Position numbers and translations under genes: made by a program. Under the pieces are notes generated by a model, which had not been told where the DNA came from, did not search any database, and saw nothing but the letters and a program-made list of their open reading frames with translations. Below, piece by piece: positions 1 through 5,272 of a stretch of 8,549 nucleotides of DNA (its first letter is position 1; every line of letters starts with the position of its first letter). Location of the stretch: NCBI GenBank assembly GCA_029945495.1, contig JAQSCR010000580.1, positions 1 through 8,549 of the forward strand. The letters are read 5' to 3'. Source of the stretch: Pseudolabrys sp. (GTDB lineage Bacteria; Pseudomonadota; Alphaproteobacteria; Rhizobiales; Xanthobacteraceae).

Positions 1-896
1 CGCTGCAACGCGTTGGCGTCGACGCCGCCGGTCAGCACCTTGCCGGATGACGGCACCACGGTGTTGTAGGCGCGGCCGAGACGCGTGATCGAATCGAGCA
101 GGATGACGACGTCGCGGCCGTGTTCGACCAGGCGCTTGGCCTTTTCGATCACCATTTCGGCCACCGCAACGTGACGCGTCGCCGGTTCGTCGAAGGTCGA
201 GGACACCACCTCACCCTTCACCGAACGCTGCATGTCGGTGACTTCTTCCGGACGTTCGTCGATCAGCAGCACGATCAGATAGCATTCCGGGTGATTGGCG
301 GTGATGGCGTGCGCGATGTTCTGCAACAGCACGGTCTTGCCGGTGCGCGGCGGCGATACGATCAGCGCGCGCTGGCCTTTGCCGATCGGCGCGACGATGT
401 CGATGACGCGGGCCGACAGATCCTTCTTGGTCGGATCGTCGTGTTCCATCTTCAGCCGCGTATCGGGATAGAGCGGCGTCAGGTTGTCGAAATTGATCTT
501 GTGGCGCGCCTTCTCAGGGTCTTCGAAATTGATCGTATTGACCTTAAGCAGCGCGAAGTAGCGTTCGCCGTCCTTCGGCGAGCGGATATGGCCTTCGACC
601 GTGTCGCCGGTGCGCAGGCCGAAACGGCGGATCTGGCTGGGGCTGACGTAAATGTCGTCGGGGCCGGACAGATAGTTCGATTCCGGCGATCGCAAAAAGC
701 CGAAACCGTCGGAGAGCACTTCGACGACGCCTTCGCCGATGATGTCGATTTCCTGCGTCGCGAGCTGCTTCAGGATCGCGAACATCAGTTCCTGCTTGCG
801 CAGGGTACTGGCGTTTTCGACCTGGTGCTCTTCGGCGAAGGATAACAATTCGGCAGGCGTCTTGGACTTGAGGTCCTGGAGCTTCATTTCCCGCAT
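1..896 (-). CDS. rho: Transcription termination factor Rho (N-terminal 298 residues, cut by window edge)
   Basis: Rho is the hexameric RNA-dependent ATPase/helicase that ends transcription at Rho-dependent sites. Reading leftwards, the protein begins MREMKLQDLKSKTPAEL, the usual alphaproteobacterial start. Residues about 1-50 match the Rho N-terminal helical domain. Residues about 52-122 match the cold-shock-like RNA-binding domain, with GFGFLRSP near 64-71 and DDIYVSPSQIRRFGLR near 80-95. The ATPase core has Walker A SPPRTGKT (181-188, K187), LIDERPEEV with the catalytic Glu (E214), and Walker B VVILLDSITR (D268). The last complete codon is Q298; since Rho proteins are about 420 residues, the Q/R-loop part lies outside the window. 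I chose ATG 896 over ATG 887 because AGGA sits 10 nt upstream of 896 and the MxEMKLQ start is conserved. It is the third gene of a hemE-hemJ-rho series, but a long leader suggests its own control. Confidence 0.97.
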   Translation of the reverse strand, partial: MREMKLQDLKSKTPAELLSFAEEHQVENASTLRKQELMFAILKQLATQEIDIIGEGVVEVLSDGFGFLRSPESNYLSGPDDIYVSPSQIRRFGLRTGDTVEGHIRSPKDGERYFALLKVNTINFEDPEKARHKINFDNLTPLYPDTRLKMEHDDPTKKDLSARVIDIVAPIGKGQRALIVSPPRTGKTVLLQNIAHAITANHPECYLIVLLIDERPEEVTDMQRSVKGEVVSSTFDEPATRHVAVAEMVIEKAKRLVEHGRDVVILLDSITRLGRAYNTVVPSSGKVLTGGVDANALQ

Positions 897-918
897 GCGG
901 GTTTGGTCCTGTAGGATT

Positions 919-956
919 CCGGCGAGGTCTTTTAAAAAATTAAAGACCGTGGCCGG
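919..956 (-). promoter_or_regulatory. Hairpin in the rho 5' leader, next to the ribosome binding site
   Basis: The arms CCGGC (919-923) and GCCGG (952-956), then GGTCTTT (926-932) and AAAGACC (942-948), pair perfectly around a small internal loop and a 9-nt A/T-only terminal loop. Read in the rho direction, the terminal loop is AAUUUUUUA. The base of the stem lies 22 nt before the rho ATG, about 8 nt upstream of the AGGA ribosome binding site. E. coli rho is known to be autoregulated through its leader; a role for this hairpin is inference. Confidence 0.5.
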
Positions 957-1003
957 CTAAAGAGAGAGACGGGGATCGCAGGTCTGGATTGAAGAGGGGG
1001 CGC

Positions 1004-1033
1004 TTTGGGAAGAGGTCCCAAATTGCTTTGGGA
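1004..1033 (-). promoter_or_regulatory. Tripartite inverted repeat with two mutually exclusive hairpins, rho leader
   Basis: Three 7-nt blocks lie in a row: TTTGGGA (1004-1010), TCCCAAA (1016-1022) and TTTGGGA (1027-1033). The central block can pair perfectly with either flank, across a 5-nt loop (1011-1015) or a 4-nt loop (1023-1026), but not with both. In rho mRNA this would give two competing 7-bp hairpins 108-137 nt before the start codon. The layout resembles attenuator or antiterminator switches; function is not shown. No poly-U run follows either stem, so neither is a standard intrinsic terminator. Confidence 0.4.
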
Positions 1034-1116
1034 ATTTGACCCGATGCTTTCGACCGATCCGAACGATTCGGTTTCGGTACGCGACTGCATCCGCCTGCGT
1101 TCGGTGGGATGGGTTC

Positions 1117-1145
1117 AACATAAGAGACGTGGCGCCTTGGCGCAA
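1117..1145 (-). promoter_or_regulatory. rho: Possible sigma-70-type promoter for rho
   Basis: On the minus strand TTGCGC (1145-1140) and TATGTT (1122-1117) are separated by 17 nt, each matching 4 of 6 bases of the TTGACA/TATAAT consensus. Transcription would start near 1110 and give a leader of roughly 210 nt containing both hairpin sets. This is a weak match chosen by position; rho may equally be read through from hemJ. Confidence 0.22.
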
Positions 1146-1173
1146 GGGGCTTATCCGCGCAGCGGTAAACGGC

Positions 1174-1202
1174 GCCGCCGTTGGCGGCACGTGGCTCCCA
1201 CG
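1174..1202 (-). terminator. Two adjacent GC hairpins just past hemJ
   Basis: GCCGCC-GTT-GGCGGC (1174-1188) and CGTGG-CTC-CCACG (1190-1202) form two perfect short stems (6 bp and 5 bp, 3-nt loops), starting 11 nt after the hemJ stop codon in the direction of transcription. No T-run follows on the minus strand, so they may stabilise or punctuate the hemE-hemJ mRNA 3' end rather than terminate it alone. Confidence 0.3.
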
Positions 1203-1212
1203 CGGTTAAGAC

Positions 1213-1635
1213 CTAGAACGGCTTCACCACCACCAGAATCACGATGATGATCATCAGAATCGTCGGTATTTCATTGATTAAGCGAAAGAATTTCTGCGAA
1301 TGGACATTGCGCCCAGCGCGGAAGTCGCGCGCCCAGCGGCCGAGTAGGCCGTGCAGCGCCGACATGCCGAAGACCAGCACCAGCTTGGCGTGCAGCCAGC
1401 CGGCGGTCATCCAGCCGCCCTGCAGCATCAGCACGATGCCCAAAATCCAGGTCACAGCCATGGCCGGCGTCATGATGTATGTGAGCAAACGATGTTCCAT
1501 CACCTCGAAGGTCTTGGCCTGCTGCGAGCCGGGCTCGGCGGCGGTATGATAGACGAACAGGCGCGGCAGATAGAGCATCCCGGCCATCCACGAAATGACC
1601 GCGATGATGTGGAAGGCTTTGATCCAGAGGTACAT
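1213..1635 (-). CDS. hemJ: Protoporphyrinogen IX oxidase HemJ
   Basis: HemJ is the membrane-bound, haem-binding enzyme that oxidises protoporphyrinogen IX to protoporphyrin IX in bacteria lacking HemG/HemY. The 140-residue product has the family's usual size and about four hydrophobic segments (near 8-28, 52-72, 83-100, 120-139). Family marks are KAFHIIAVISWMAGMLYLPR (6-25) with H9, a second His at 30, WLHAKLVLV with K84, and RLINEIPTILMI (118-129). The start ATG at 1635 is preceded by a purine-rich AAAGAGAA about 8 nt upstream. It begins 20 nt after the hemE stop, so the two haem genes are very likely cotranscribed. It ends in TAG. The family was long labelled UPF0093 or conserved membrane protein. 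Confidence 0.93.
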   Translation of the reverse strand: MYLWIKAFHIIAVISWMAGMLYLPRLFVYHTAAEPGSQQAKTFEVMEHRLLTYIMTPAMAVTWILGIVLMLQGGWMTAGWLHAKLVLVFGMSALHGLLGRWARDFRAGRNVHSQKFFRLINEIPTILMIIIVILVVVKPF

Positions 1636-1655
1636 GGGCTAGTTCTCTTTGCGCA

Positions 1656-2708
1656 TCATGCGCCGCGCACCCGCTTCAACATCCGCTCGACATGTTCGAT
1701 CGGCGTTGCTGGCAGAATGCCGTGGCCGAGATTGAAGATCAGCGGTCCGTCGGCCAACGTCATCACGTCATCGACTTCGCGATCGAGCGCGGCGCCGCCG
1801 GCAAGAAGCGCCAGCGGATCGACGTTGCCCTGCACGGCGACATGCGGTTGCAGAATGTCGCGGGCGAGACTGCGCGGGAACATCCAATCCAACCCCAGCC
1901 CGTCGACACCGGTTATTTCCGCATAGGGTAGCGCCATGGCGCCGGCGCCACGTGGAAAGCCGATGATCTTGGCACCCGGCACCTGCGCGCGCACGCCGGC
2001 AACAATTTTTTGTGTCGGCTCGATGCACCAACGATCGAACTGCTCCGGCGGCAAAACACCGGCCCAAGTATCGAAAATCTGGACACAATCCGCGCCGGCC
2101 TTCAATTGGCTGACCAGATATTCGATCGACCCACGAACCAACCGATCAATCAACCGAGCGAAATTCTCCGGATCGCGATAGGCGAAAAGCCGCGCCGGCG
2201 CCTGATCCGGCGTCGCCTCGCCGGCCACCATGTAGGTGGCGACCGTCCAGGGCGCACCGCAAAAACCGATCAAGGCGGTTTTCTCGTCGAGCGCAGACTT
2301 GACCCGCCGTACGGTCTCGTAAATCGGCGCCAGCACATTGCCGTCGGGCTGGTCACGCATGTTCTTGAGCGCGGCGGCATCCGTCATAGGCTCGAGCTTG
2401 GGACCTTCGCCAACGAGAAATTCGACCTTGCGGCCGAGCGCGAGCGGCAAAATCAGAATATCGGAAAATAAAATAGCCGCATCGAAGCCGAACCGGCGAA
2501 TGGGTTGCAGCGTTACCTCGGCAGCCAGTTCCGGATTAAAGCAAAGATCTAGAAAGCCGCCTGCCTTCTCGCGGACCTGCCGGTATTCCGGCAAATACCG
2601 GCCCGCCTGTCGCATCATCCAGACCGGCGGAATCTCTTCGTGCTGACCCTGCAGCACGCGAATAAGCGGCTTTATCCCCACACCACTTGCTTGACCGGCT
2701 TCTTTCAT
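1656..2708 (-). CDS. hemE: Uroporphyrinogen decarboxylase HemE
   Basis: HemE is a cytoplasmic, cofactor-free enzyme that removes four carboxyl groups from uroporphyrinogen III to give coproporphyrinogen III. The 350-residue length is normal. Signature 1, PVWMMRQAGRYLPEYR (28-43), carries the substrate-binding arginines R33 and R37. FSDILILP (81-88) gives the catalytic Asp D83. Signature 2, GFCGAPWTVATYM (148-160), gives Y159. FDTWAGVLPP (212-221), VQGNVDP (292-298) and FNLGHGI (325-331, H329) complete the active site. The first 13 residues are not conserved, so the start is less certain; ATG 2708 has AAAGAG about 7 nt upstream. The gene reads away from the putative origin. In Caulobacter the hemE promoter is part of the origin control region. 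Confidence 0.97.
   Translation of the reverse strand: MKEAGQASGVGIKPLIRVLQGQHEEIPPVWMMRQAGRYLPEYRQVREKAGGFLDLCFNPELAAEVTLQPIRRFGFDAAILFSDILILPLALGRKVEFLVGEGPKLEPMTDAAALKNMRDQPDGNVLAPIYETVRRVKSALDEKTALIGFCGAPWTVATYMVAGEATPDQAPARLFAYRDPENFARLIDRLVRGSIEYLVSQLKAGADCVQIFDTWAGVLPPEQFDRWCIEPTQKIVAGVRAQVPGAKIIGFPRGAGAMALPYAEITGVDGLGLDWMFPRSLARDILQPHVAVQGNVDPLALLAGGAALDREVDDVMTLADGPLIFNLGHGILPATPIEHVERMLKRVRGA
2672..2680 (+). promoter_or_regulatory. DnaA-box-like 9-mer inside the hemE 5' end
   Basis: TTATCCCCA differs from the classical DnaA box TTATCCACA only at position 7. It overlaps hemE codons 10-13, 29-37 nt inside the gene and next to the putative origin. A single 8/9 match could be chance; proximity to the cluster is the reason for listing it. 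Confidence 0.3.
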
Positions 2709-2750
2709 AACTACTCTTTAAGTTCTCTTTGTAGTGTTTGTTAGGCTGTC
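2701..2750. other. AT-rich stretch, candidate DNA unwinding element
   Basis: These 50 nt have 17 G/C (34%) in a neighbourhood that is otherwise strongly GC-rich. They sit at the hemE edge of the DnaA-box cluster, where an unwinding element would be expected. The stretch also contains the hemE start codon and its ribosome binding site. Confidence 0.45.
2707..2721 (-). promoter_or_regulatory. CtrA-like site over the hemE start codon
   Basis: Read on the minus strand this is TTAA-N7-TTAT; the CtrA consensus is TTAA-N7-TTAA, so one base differs. It overlaps the hemE ATG and ribosome binding site. In Caulobacter, CtrA binds several such sites in the origin next to hemE and represses both replication and the hemE-side promoter. 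The assignment here is by pattern and position only. Confidence 0.35.
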
Positions 2751-2779
2751 GATTGGACTCATGACTCGCGATCAACATT

Positions 2780-2788
2780 CTGTCCACC
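2780..2788 (+). promoter_or_regulatory. DnaA-box-like site 1 (CTGTCCACC)
   Basis: 6 of 9 bases match TTATCCACA. It shares the TGTCCAC core with four other sites in this gap. Confidence 0.35.
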
Positions 2789-2833
2789 GCCTGCCGCACT
2801 GTCATTCAGAATCGGGCGTTTTCATCGCCTCGA

Positions 2834-2842
2834 CTGTCCACA
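2834..2842 (+). promoter_or_regulatory. DnaA-box-like site 2 (CTGTCCACA)
   Basis: 7 of 9 bases match TTATCCACA. The identical 9-mer recurs at 3031-3039 in the same orientation. Confidence 0.45.
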
Positions 2843-2899
2843 GCAGAACCCGCGTTTTTGCTGGGCTTTAGCGGCTTTTCCCGCTCTGTCCCCAAACCG

Positions 2900-2908
2900 G
2901 CATCCACA
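2900..2908 (+). promoter_or_regulatory. DnaA-box-like site 3 (GCATCCACA)
   Basis: The last seven bases (ATCCACA) match the consensus exactly. It is closest to the Caulobacter G-box type TGATCCACA. Confidence 0.45.
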
Positions 2909-2918
2909 ATCCCGCGTA

Positions 2919-2927
2919 CTGTCCACG
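2919..2927 (+). promoter_or_regulatory. DnaA-box-like site 4 (CTGTCCACG)
   Basis: 6 of 9 bases match the consensus. It begins 19 nt after the start of the 2900 site on the same strand, roughly two helical turns away. Confidence 0.35.
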
Positions 2928-2960
2928 TCGGCCGCGCCGCGAACCGCCCAGCGCCAGGTA

Positions 2961-2969
2961 TGTGGACAA
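2961..2969 (-). promoter_or_regulatory. DnaA-box-like site 5 (TTGTCCACA), best match
   Basis: On the minus strand it matches TTATCCACA at 8 of 9 positions. It is the only box in this gap in reverse orientation and is followed on the plus strand by an A-rich run (2967-2972). Confidence 0.55.
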
Positions 2970-3030
2970 AAATTGACCTATCCAGCGCCGCCCGCTTACA
3001 TGGCCCCTTACGAGACGGCTTCGTCCCCTG

Positions 3031-3039
3031 CTGTCCACA
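3031..3039 (+). promoter_or_regulatory. DnaA-box-like site 6 (CTGTCCACA)
   Basis: 7 of 9 consensus bases. It lies 22-30 nt before the PPSR start codon, so DnaA bound here could also affect PPSR transcription. Confidence 0.45.
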
Positions 3040-3060
3040 CCTCTTCCGGCCGCTATACAG

Positions 3061-3894
3061 ATGTCCGACACCGGCTATTTTCATCTGCATCTGGTTTCCG
3101 ACGCGACCGGCGAAACGCTGATTACCGTCGCGCGCGCGGCCGCCGCGCAATATGCCAACGTATCGCCGGTCGAGCATCTTTACCCGATGGTGCGCTCGAA
3201 GCGGCAGCTCGACCTGGCGCTGGCCGAAATCACCGAGGCGCCCGGTCTGGTTCTTTATACGCTGCTGGAAGAAGACCTGATCCAGTCGCTGGAAGATACC
3301 TGTCGCGAGCTTGGGCTGCCGTGCATGTCGGTGCTGGGGCCGATCCTGCGGCTGTTCCAGTCCTATCTCGGCGCCGAAACGATATTGCGCGCCGGCGCCC
3401 AGCACGTGCTCAACGCCGAATATTTCCAGCGCATCGACGCGCTCAATTTCAGCATGATGCATGACGACGGCCAGCATGTCGCGGGTCTCGAAGACGCCGA
3501 TGTCGTGCTGATCGGCGTGTCGCGCACGTCGAAGACGCCGACCTCGATCTATCTCGCCAATCGCGGCGTCAAGACTGGCAATGTGCCGTTGGTGCCGAAT
3601 GTGGCGCTGGCGCCGGAGGTGGAAAAATTGACGCGGCCTTTGGTGATCGGGCTTTACGCCAGTCCCGAGCGCATCGTGCAGATCCGCGAGAACCGGCTCT
3701 TGGGCCTGAATGCGCATCGCGACGATGACCAGTATATCGACAAGAATGCGGTGGCCGAGGAAGTCGCCTATTCGCGCCGCCTCTGCGCCAAGCACAATTG
3801 GCCGATCATCGACGTGACCCGGCGCTCGATCGAAGAAACCGCGGCCGCGGTGATGAAACTGTTGGGCGAGCGCCGGCGTAAGCCGGTGGCGTAA
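3061..3894 (+). CDS. PPDK/PEP synthase regulatory protein (bifunctional kinase-pyrophosphorylase, PPSR family)
   Basis: PPSR proteins use ADP to phosphorylate, and phosphate to dephosphorylate, a Thr near the catalytic His of pyruvate phosphate dikinase or PEP synthase, switching PEP formation off and on. The 277-residue protein has the family length. It opens with YFHLHLVSDATGETL (6-20), typical of the family, and has its P-loop IGVSRTSKTPTSIYLA at 151-166 (G152-K158-T159). VPLVPNVALAP (175-185), LVIGLYASPERI (194-205) and VTRRSIEETAA (252-262) are further conserved blocks. Sequence alone does not tell whether the target is PPDK or PEP synthase; PPDK is common in Rhizobiales. The start ATG directly follows the origin region and lacks a clear ribosome binding site. 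It is the homologue of the gene beside the origin in Caulobacter and Rickettsia. Confidence 0.94.
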   Translation: MSDTGYFHLHLVSDATGETLITVARAAAAQYANVSPVEHLYPMVRSKRQLDLALAEITEAPGLVLYTLLEEDLIQSLEDTCRELGLPCMSVLGPILRLFQSYLGAETILRAGAQHVLNAEYFQRIDALNFSMMHDDGQHVAGLEDADVVLIGVSRTSKTPTSIYLANRGVKTGNVPLVPNVALAPEVEKLTRPLVIGLYASPERIVQIRENRLLGLNAHRDDDQYIDKNAVAEEVAYSRRLCAKHNWPIIDVTRRSIEETAAAVMKLLGERRRKPVA

Positions 3895-3902
3895 TAATTA
3901 CT

Positions 3903-4009
3903 GTCATTCCGGGGCGCACGCGCTAGCGTGTGAACCCGGAATCCAGAAACATGCACCACTTGCGCGTCTGGATTCCGGGTCCGGCGCTCAAGCGCCGTCC
4001 CGGAATGAC
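3903..4009. repeat. Palindromic cloverleaf-like intergenic repeat element
   Basis: The outer arms GTCATTCCGGG (3903-3913) and CCCGGAATGAC (3999-4009) are perfect 11-nt inverted repeats. Inside lie three hairpins: CACGC-GCTA-GCGTG (3917-3930); a 14-bp stem of 3934-3947 (ACCCGGAATCCAGA) with 3967-3980 (TCTGGATTCCGGGT) closing a 19-nt loop; and GGCGCT-CA-AGCGCC (3983-3996). Together they form a four-way cloverleaf. I recall elements with the same TCATTCCGGGGCGC...ACCCGGAATCCAGA layout in many intergenic gaps of Bradyrhizobium/Rhodopseudomonas-type genomes. It encodes nothing and is probably a non-autonomous repeat. It separates PPSR from maf and may act as a transcript barrier. Confidence 0.85.
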
Positions 4010-4020
4010 GAGAGACCTTC

Positions 4021-4629
4021 ATGCCGCTCTGGATTGCCCAGCAACCTTTGGTGCTCGCGTCGAAAAGCGACATCCGCGGCAAGATTCTGGCGGCGGCCGG
4101 TCTGCGTTTCGGCATCAGGCCGGCGCAGATCGACGAGCGCGCCGTCGAGGCGAAGGCCGGTTCTCTCGATGCCGCCGGTGCCGCCGCGCTGCTGGCGCGC
4201 GCGAAAGCAGACGCCGTGGCGGCGACGCAAGCCGGCCATCTGGTGCTCGGCGCCGACCAGACTTTGGCTTTGGGCACTGAGCGCTTCAGCAAGCCGGCCG
4301 ACCGCGCCGAGGCCGCGCGGCAGTTGCGCGCGCTGCGCGGCAAGACCCATGCGCTGCATTCCGCATTGGCGCTTGTGTGCGACGGCAAGGTTCTGTTCGA
4401 AATGGTCGATACCGCGCAGCTGACCATGCGCGATTTTTCCGACCGCTTCCTCGACGACTATCTCGACATGGCCGGCGACACTGCGCTGGCCAGCGTCGGC
4501 GGCTATCAGCTGGAGGGCATCGGCATTCACCTGTTCGAGAAGATCGAGGGCGATTACTTCACCATCCTCGGCCTGCCGCTGTTGCCGCTGCTGGCCTACT
4601 TGCGTCAGAGCGGTTTCGTCGACGGCTGA
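4021..4629 (+). CDS. maf: Maf family nucleoside triphosphate pyrophosphatase
   Basis: Maf proteins hydrolyse non-canonical or modified NTPs (dTTP/UTP in YhdE types, m7GTP in YceF types) to the monophosphate, cleaning the nucleotide pool. The 202-residue protein carries the family marks in order: VLASKSDIRGKIL (11-23, the S-x-S-x-x-R phosphate-binding motif), VLGADQTL (75-82, with the catalytic Asp in the DQ form), FSKPADRAEAARQLRALRGK (89-108), VGGYQLEGIG (159-168) and IEGDYFTILGLPL (175-187). The start ATG lies 11 nt past the end of the palindromic repeat. The only Shine-Dalgarno-like bases, GAGAG, lie right at the repeat boundary. The next gene, coaE, begins 18 nt downstream, so maf-coaE-dnaQ looks like one transcript. 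Exact substrate cannot be read from the sequence. Confidence 0.92.
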   Translation: MPLWIAQQPLVLASKSDIRGKILAAAGLRFGIRPAQIDERAVEAKAGSLDAAGAAALLARAKADAVAATQAGHLVLGADQTLALGTERFSKPADRAEAARQLRALRGKTHALHSALALVCDGKVLFEMVDTAQLTMRDFSDRFLDDYLDMAGDTALASVGGYQLEGIGIHLFEKIEGDYFTILGLPLLPLLAYLRQSGFVDG

Positions 4630-4647
4630 CGGGAAACGCGAAAAACA

Positions 4648-5247
4648 ATGTTCATTCTTGGTCTGACCGGTTCGATCGGCATGGGAAAATCCGCCACGGC
4701 GAAGATGTTCGCCGACTAGGGCGTGCCGGTGCACGATGCCGACGCGGTGGTGCACAAGCTTTACGAGGGCGAGGCGACGCCGCTGATCGAAGCGGCGTTT
4801 CCCGACACCACGCAAGGCGGCACGGTCGACCGCACCAGACTCGGCCAGCGCGTGCTCGGCGATGCGGTGGCGATTGCGCGGCTCGAGCAGATCGTGCATC
4901 CGCTGGTGACCCAAGCGCGCGAACGCTTCCTGGCGGAAGCCGAGCGCAGCGGCGCCAGGATTGCCGTGCTGGATGTGCCGTTGCTGCTCGAGGCCGGCGG
5001 CGACAAACGCTGCGATGCAGTGGTGGTGGTATCGGCGCCGGCCGAGATGCAGCGCGCCCGTGCGTTCGAGCGGCCCGGCATGAGCGACGGCAAGCTTTCG
5101 GCCATTCTGGCCAAGCAGATGCCGGACGCCGAAAAGCGCGCCCGCGCCGATTTCGTGGTGGATACGTCGCGCGGATTCGACGTCGCCCGCGCGCAGGTGC
5201 GTGAAATTCTCAAGGCGGTTGCTAAGATGCCGAAACGGCAGCGTTGA
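4648..5247 (+). pseudogene. coaE: Dephospho-CoA kinase CoaE interrupted by an in-frame amber codon
   Basis: CoaE phosphorylates dephospho-CoA to CoA, the last step of CoA synthesis. The frame from ATG 4648 reads MFILGLTGSIGMGKSATA with a complete P-loop (GSIGMGKS, 8-15), then FAD, then TAG at 4717-4719 (codon 24), then GVPVHDADAVVHKLYEG and a normal CoaE body to TGA 5245-5247. That body has HPLV, VLDVPLLLEAGGDKRCD, and KRARADFVVDTS near the end. Without the stop it would be a standard 199-residue protein. A Gln or similar residue is usual before GVPV in homologues I recall, so CAG to TAG is the simplest change. Restart at GTG 4723 would give a 174-residue protein lacking the P-loop, not expected to be active. 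Everything downstream is intact, with no frameshift, so the lesion is recent, a base-call error, or suppressed. Confidence 0.88.
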
Positions 5248-5272
5248 GTCGTTTTCAAAAAGCCCAGCAAAC

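Larger units (their letters stand above)
2709..3060. other. Putative chromosomal replication origin (oriC) between hemE and PPSR
   Basis: This 352-nt gap between two divergent genes contains no credible gene. It holds DnaA-box-like 9-mers at 2780-2788, 2834-2842, 2900-2908, 2919-2927, 2961-2969 (minus strand) and 3031-3039, plus a degenerate one at 2886-2894. The core TGTCCAC/GTGGACA occurs five times in about 260 nt. Other origin-type elements are the AT-rich stretch at 2701-2750, a CtrA-like site at 2707-2721, GANTC methylation sites at 2756-2760, 2763-2767 and 2809-2813, and an IHF-like GATCAACATTCTG at 2770-2782 (7 of 9 defined bases). From established knowledge, the Caulobacter origin and the predicted Rickettsia origin lie between hemE and the homologue of the next gene here, which strongly supports the call. 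Promoters for hemE and PPSR must also lie here, but I see no convincing -35/-10 pair. Confidence 0.8.

Noticed and set aside
120..845. Plus-strand open frame of 241 codons
   Set aside because: Antisense to rho, whose Walker motifs and cold-shock domain are unmistakable on the minus strand.
1151..1159. TTATCCGCG as a DnaA box in the rho leader
   Set aside because: 7 of 9 matches, isolated and away from the cluster; expected by chance.
1005..1247. Plus-strand 80-codon frame in the rho-hemJ gap
   Set aside because: No family likeness, Arg-rich composition, and it overlaps hemJ antisense.
3051..3060. TATACA as the -10 element of PPSR
   Set aside because: It would place the transcription start inside the gene, past the ATG, and there is no -35 at the right distance.
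2806..3795. Long minus-strand open frame (329 codons) running through PPSR and the origin gap
   Set aside because: It is antisense to PPSR, which has clear family motifs; its composition (His/Arg/Gln-rich) is typical of a reverse-frame shadow in GC-rich DNA.
4648..5247. Idea that TAG is recoded as an amino acid in this genome
   Set aside because: hemJ, dnaQ and fxsA end at TAG at the expected lengths, so TAG works as a stop here.
5201..5272. Upstream ATG start for dnaQ
   Set aside because: It would lie inside coaE and add 24 residues unlike any DnaQ N-terminus.
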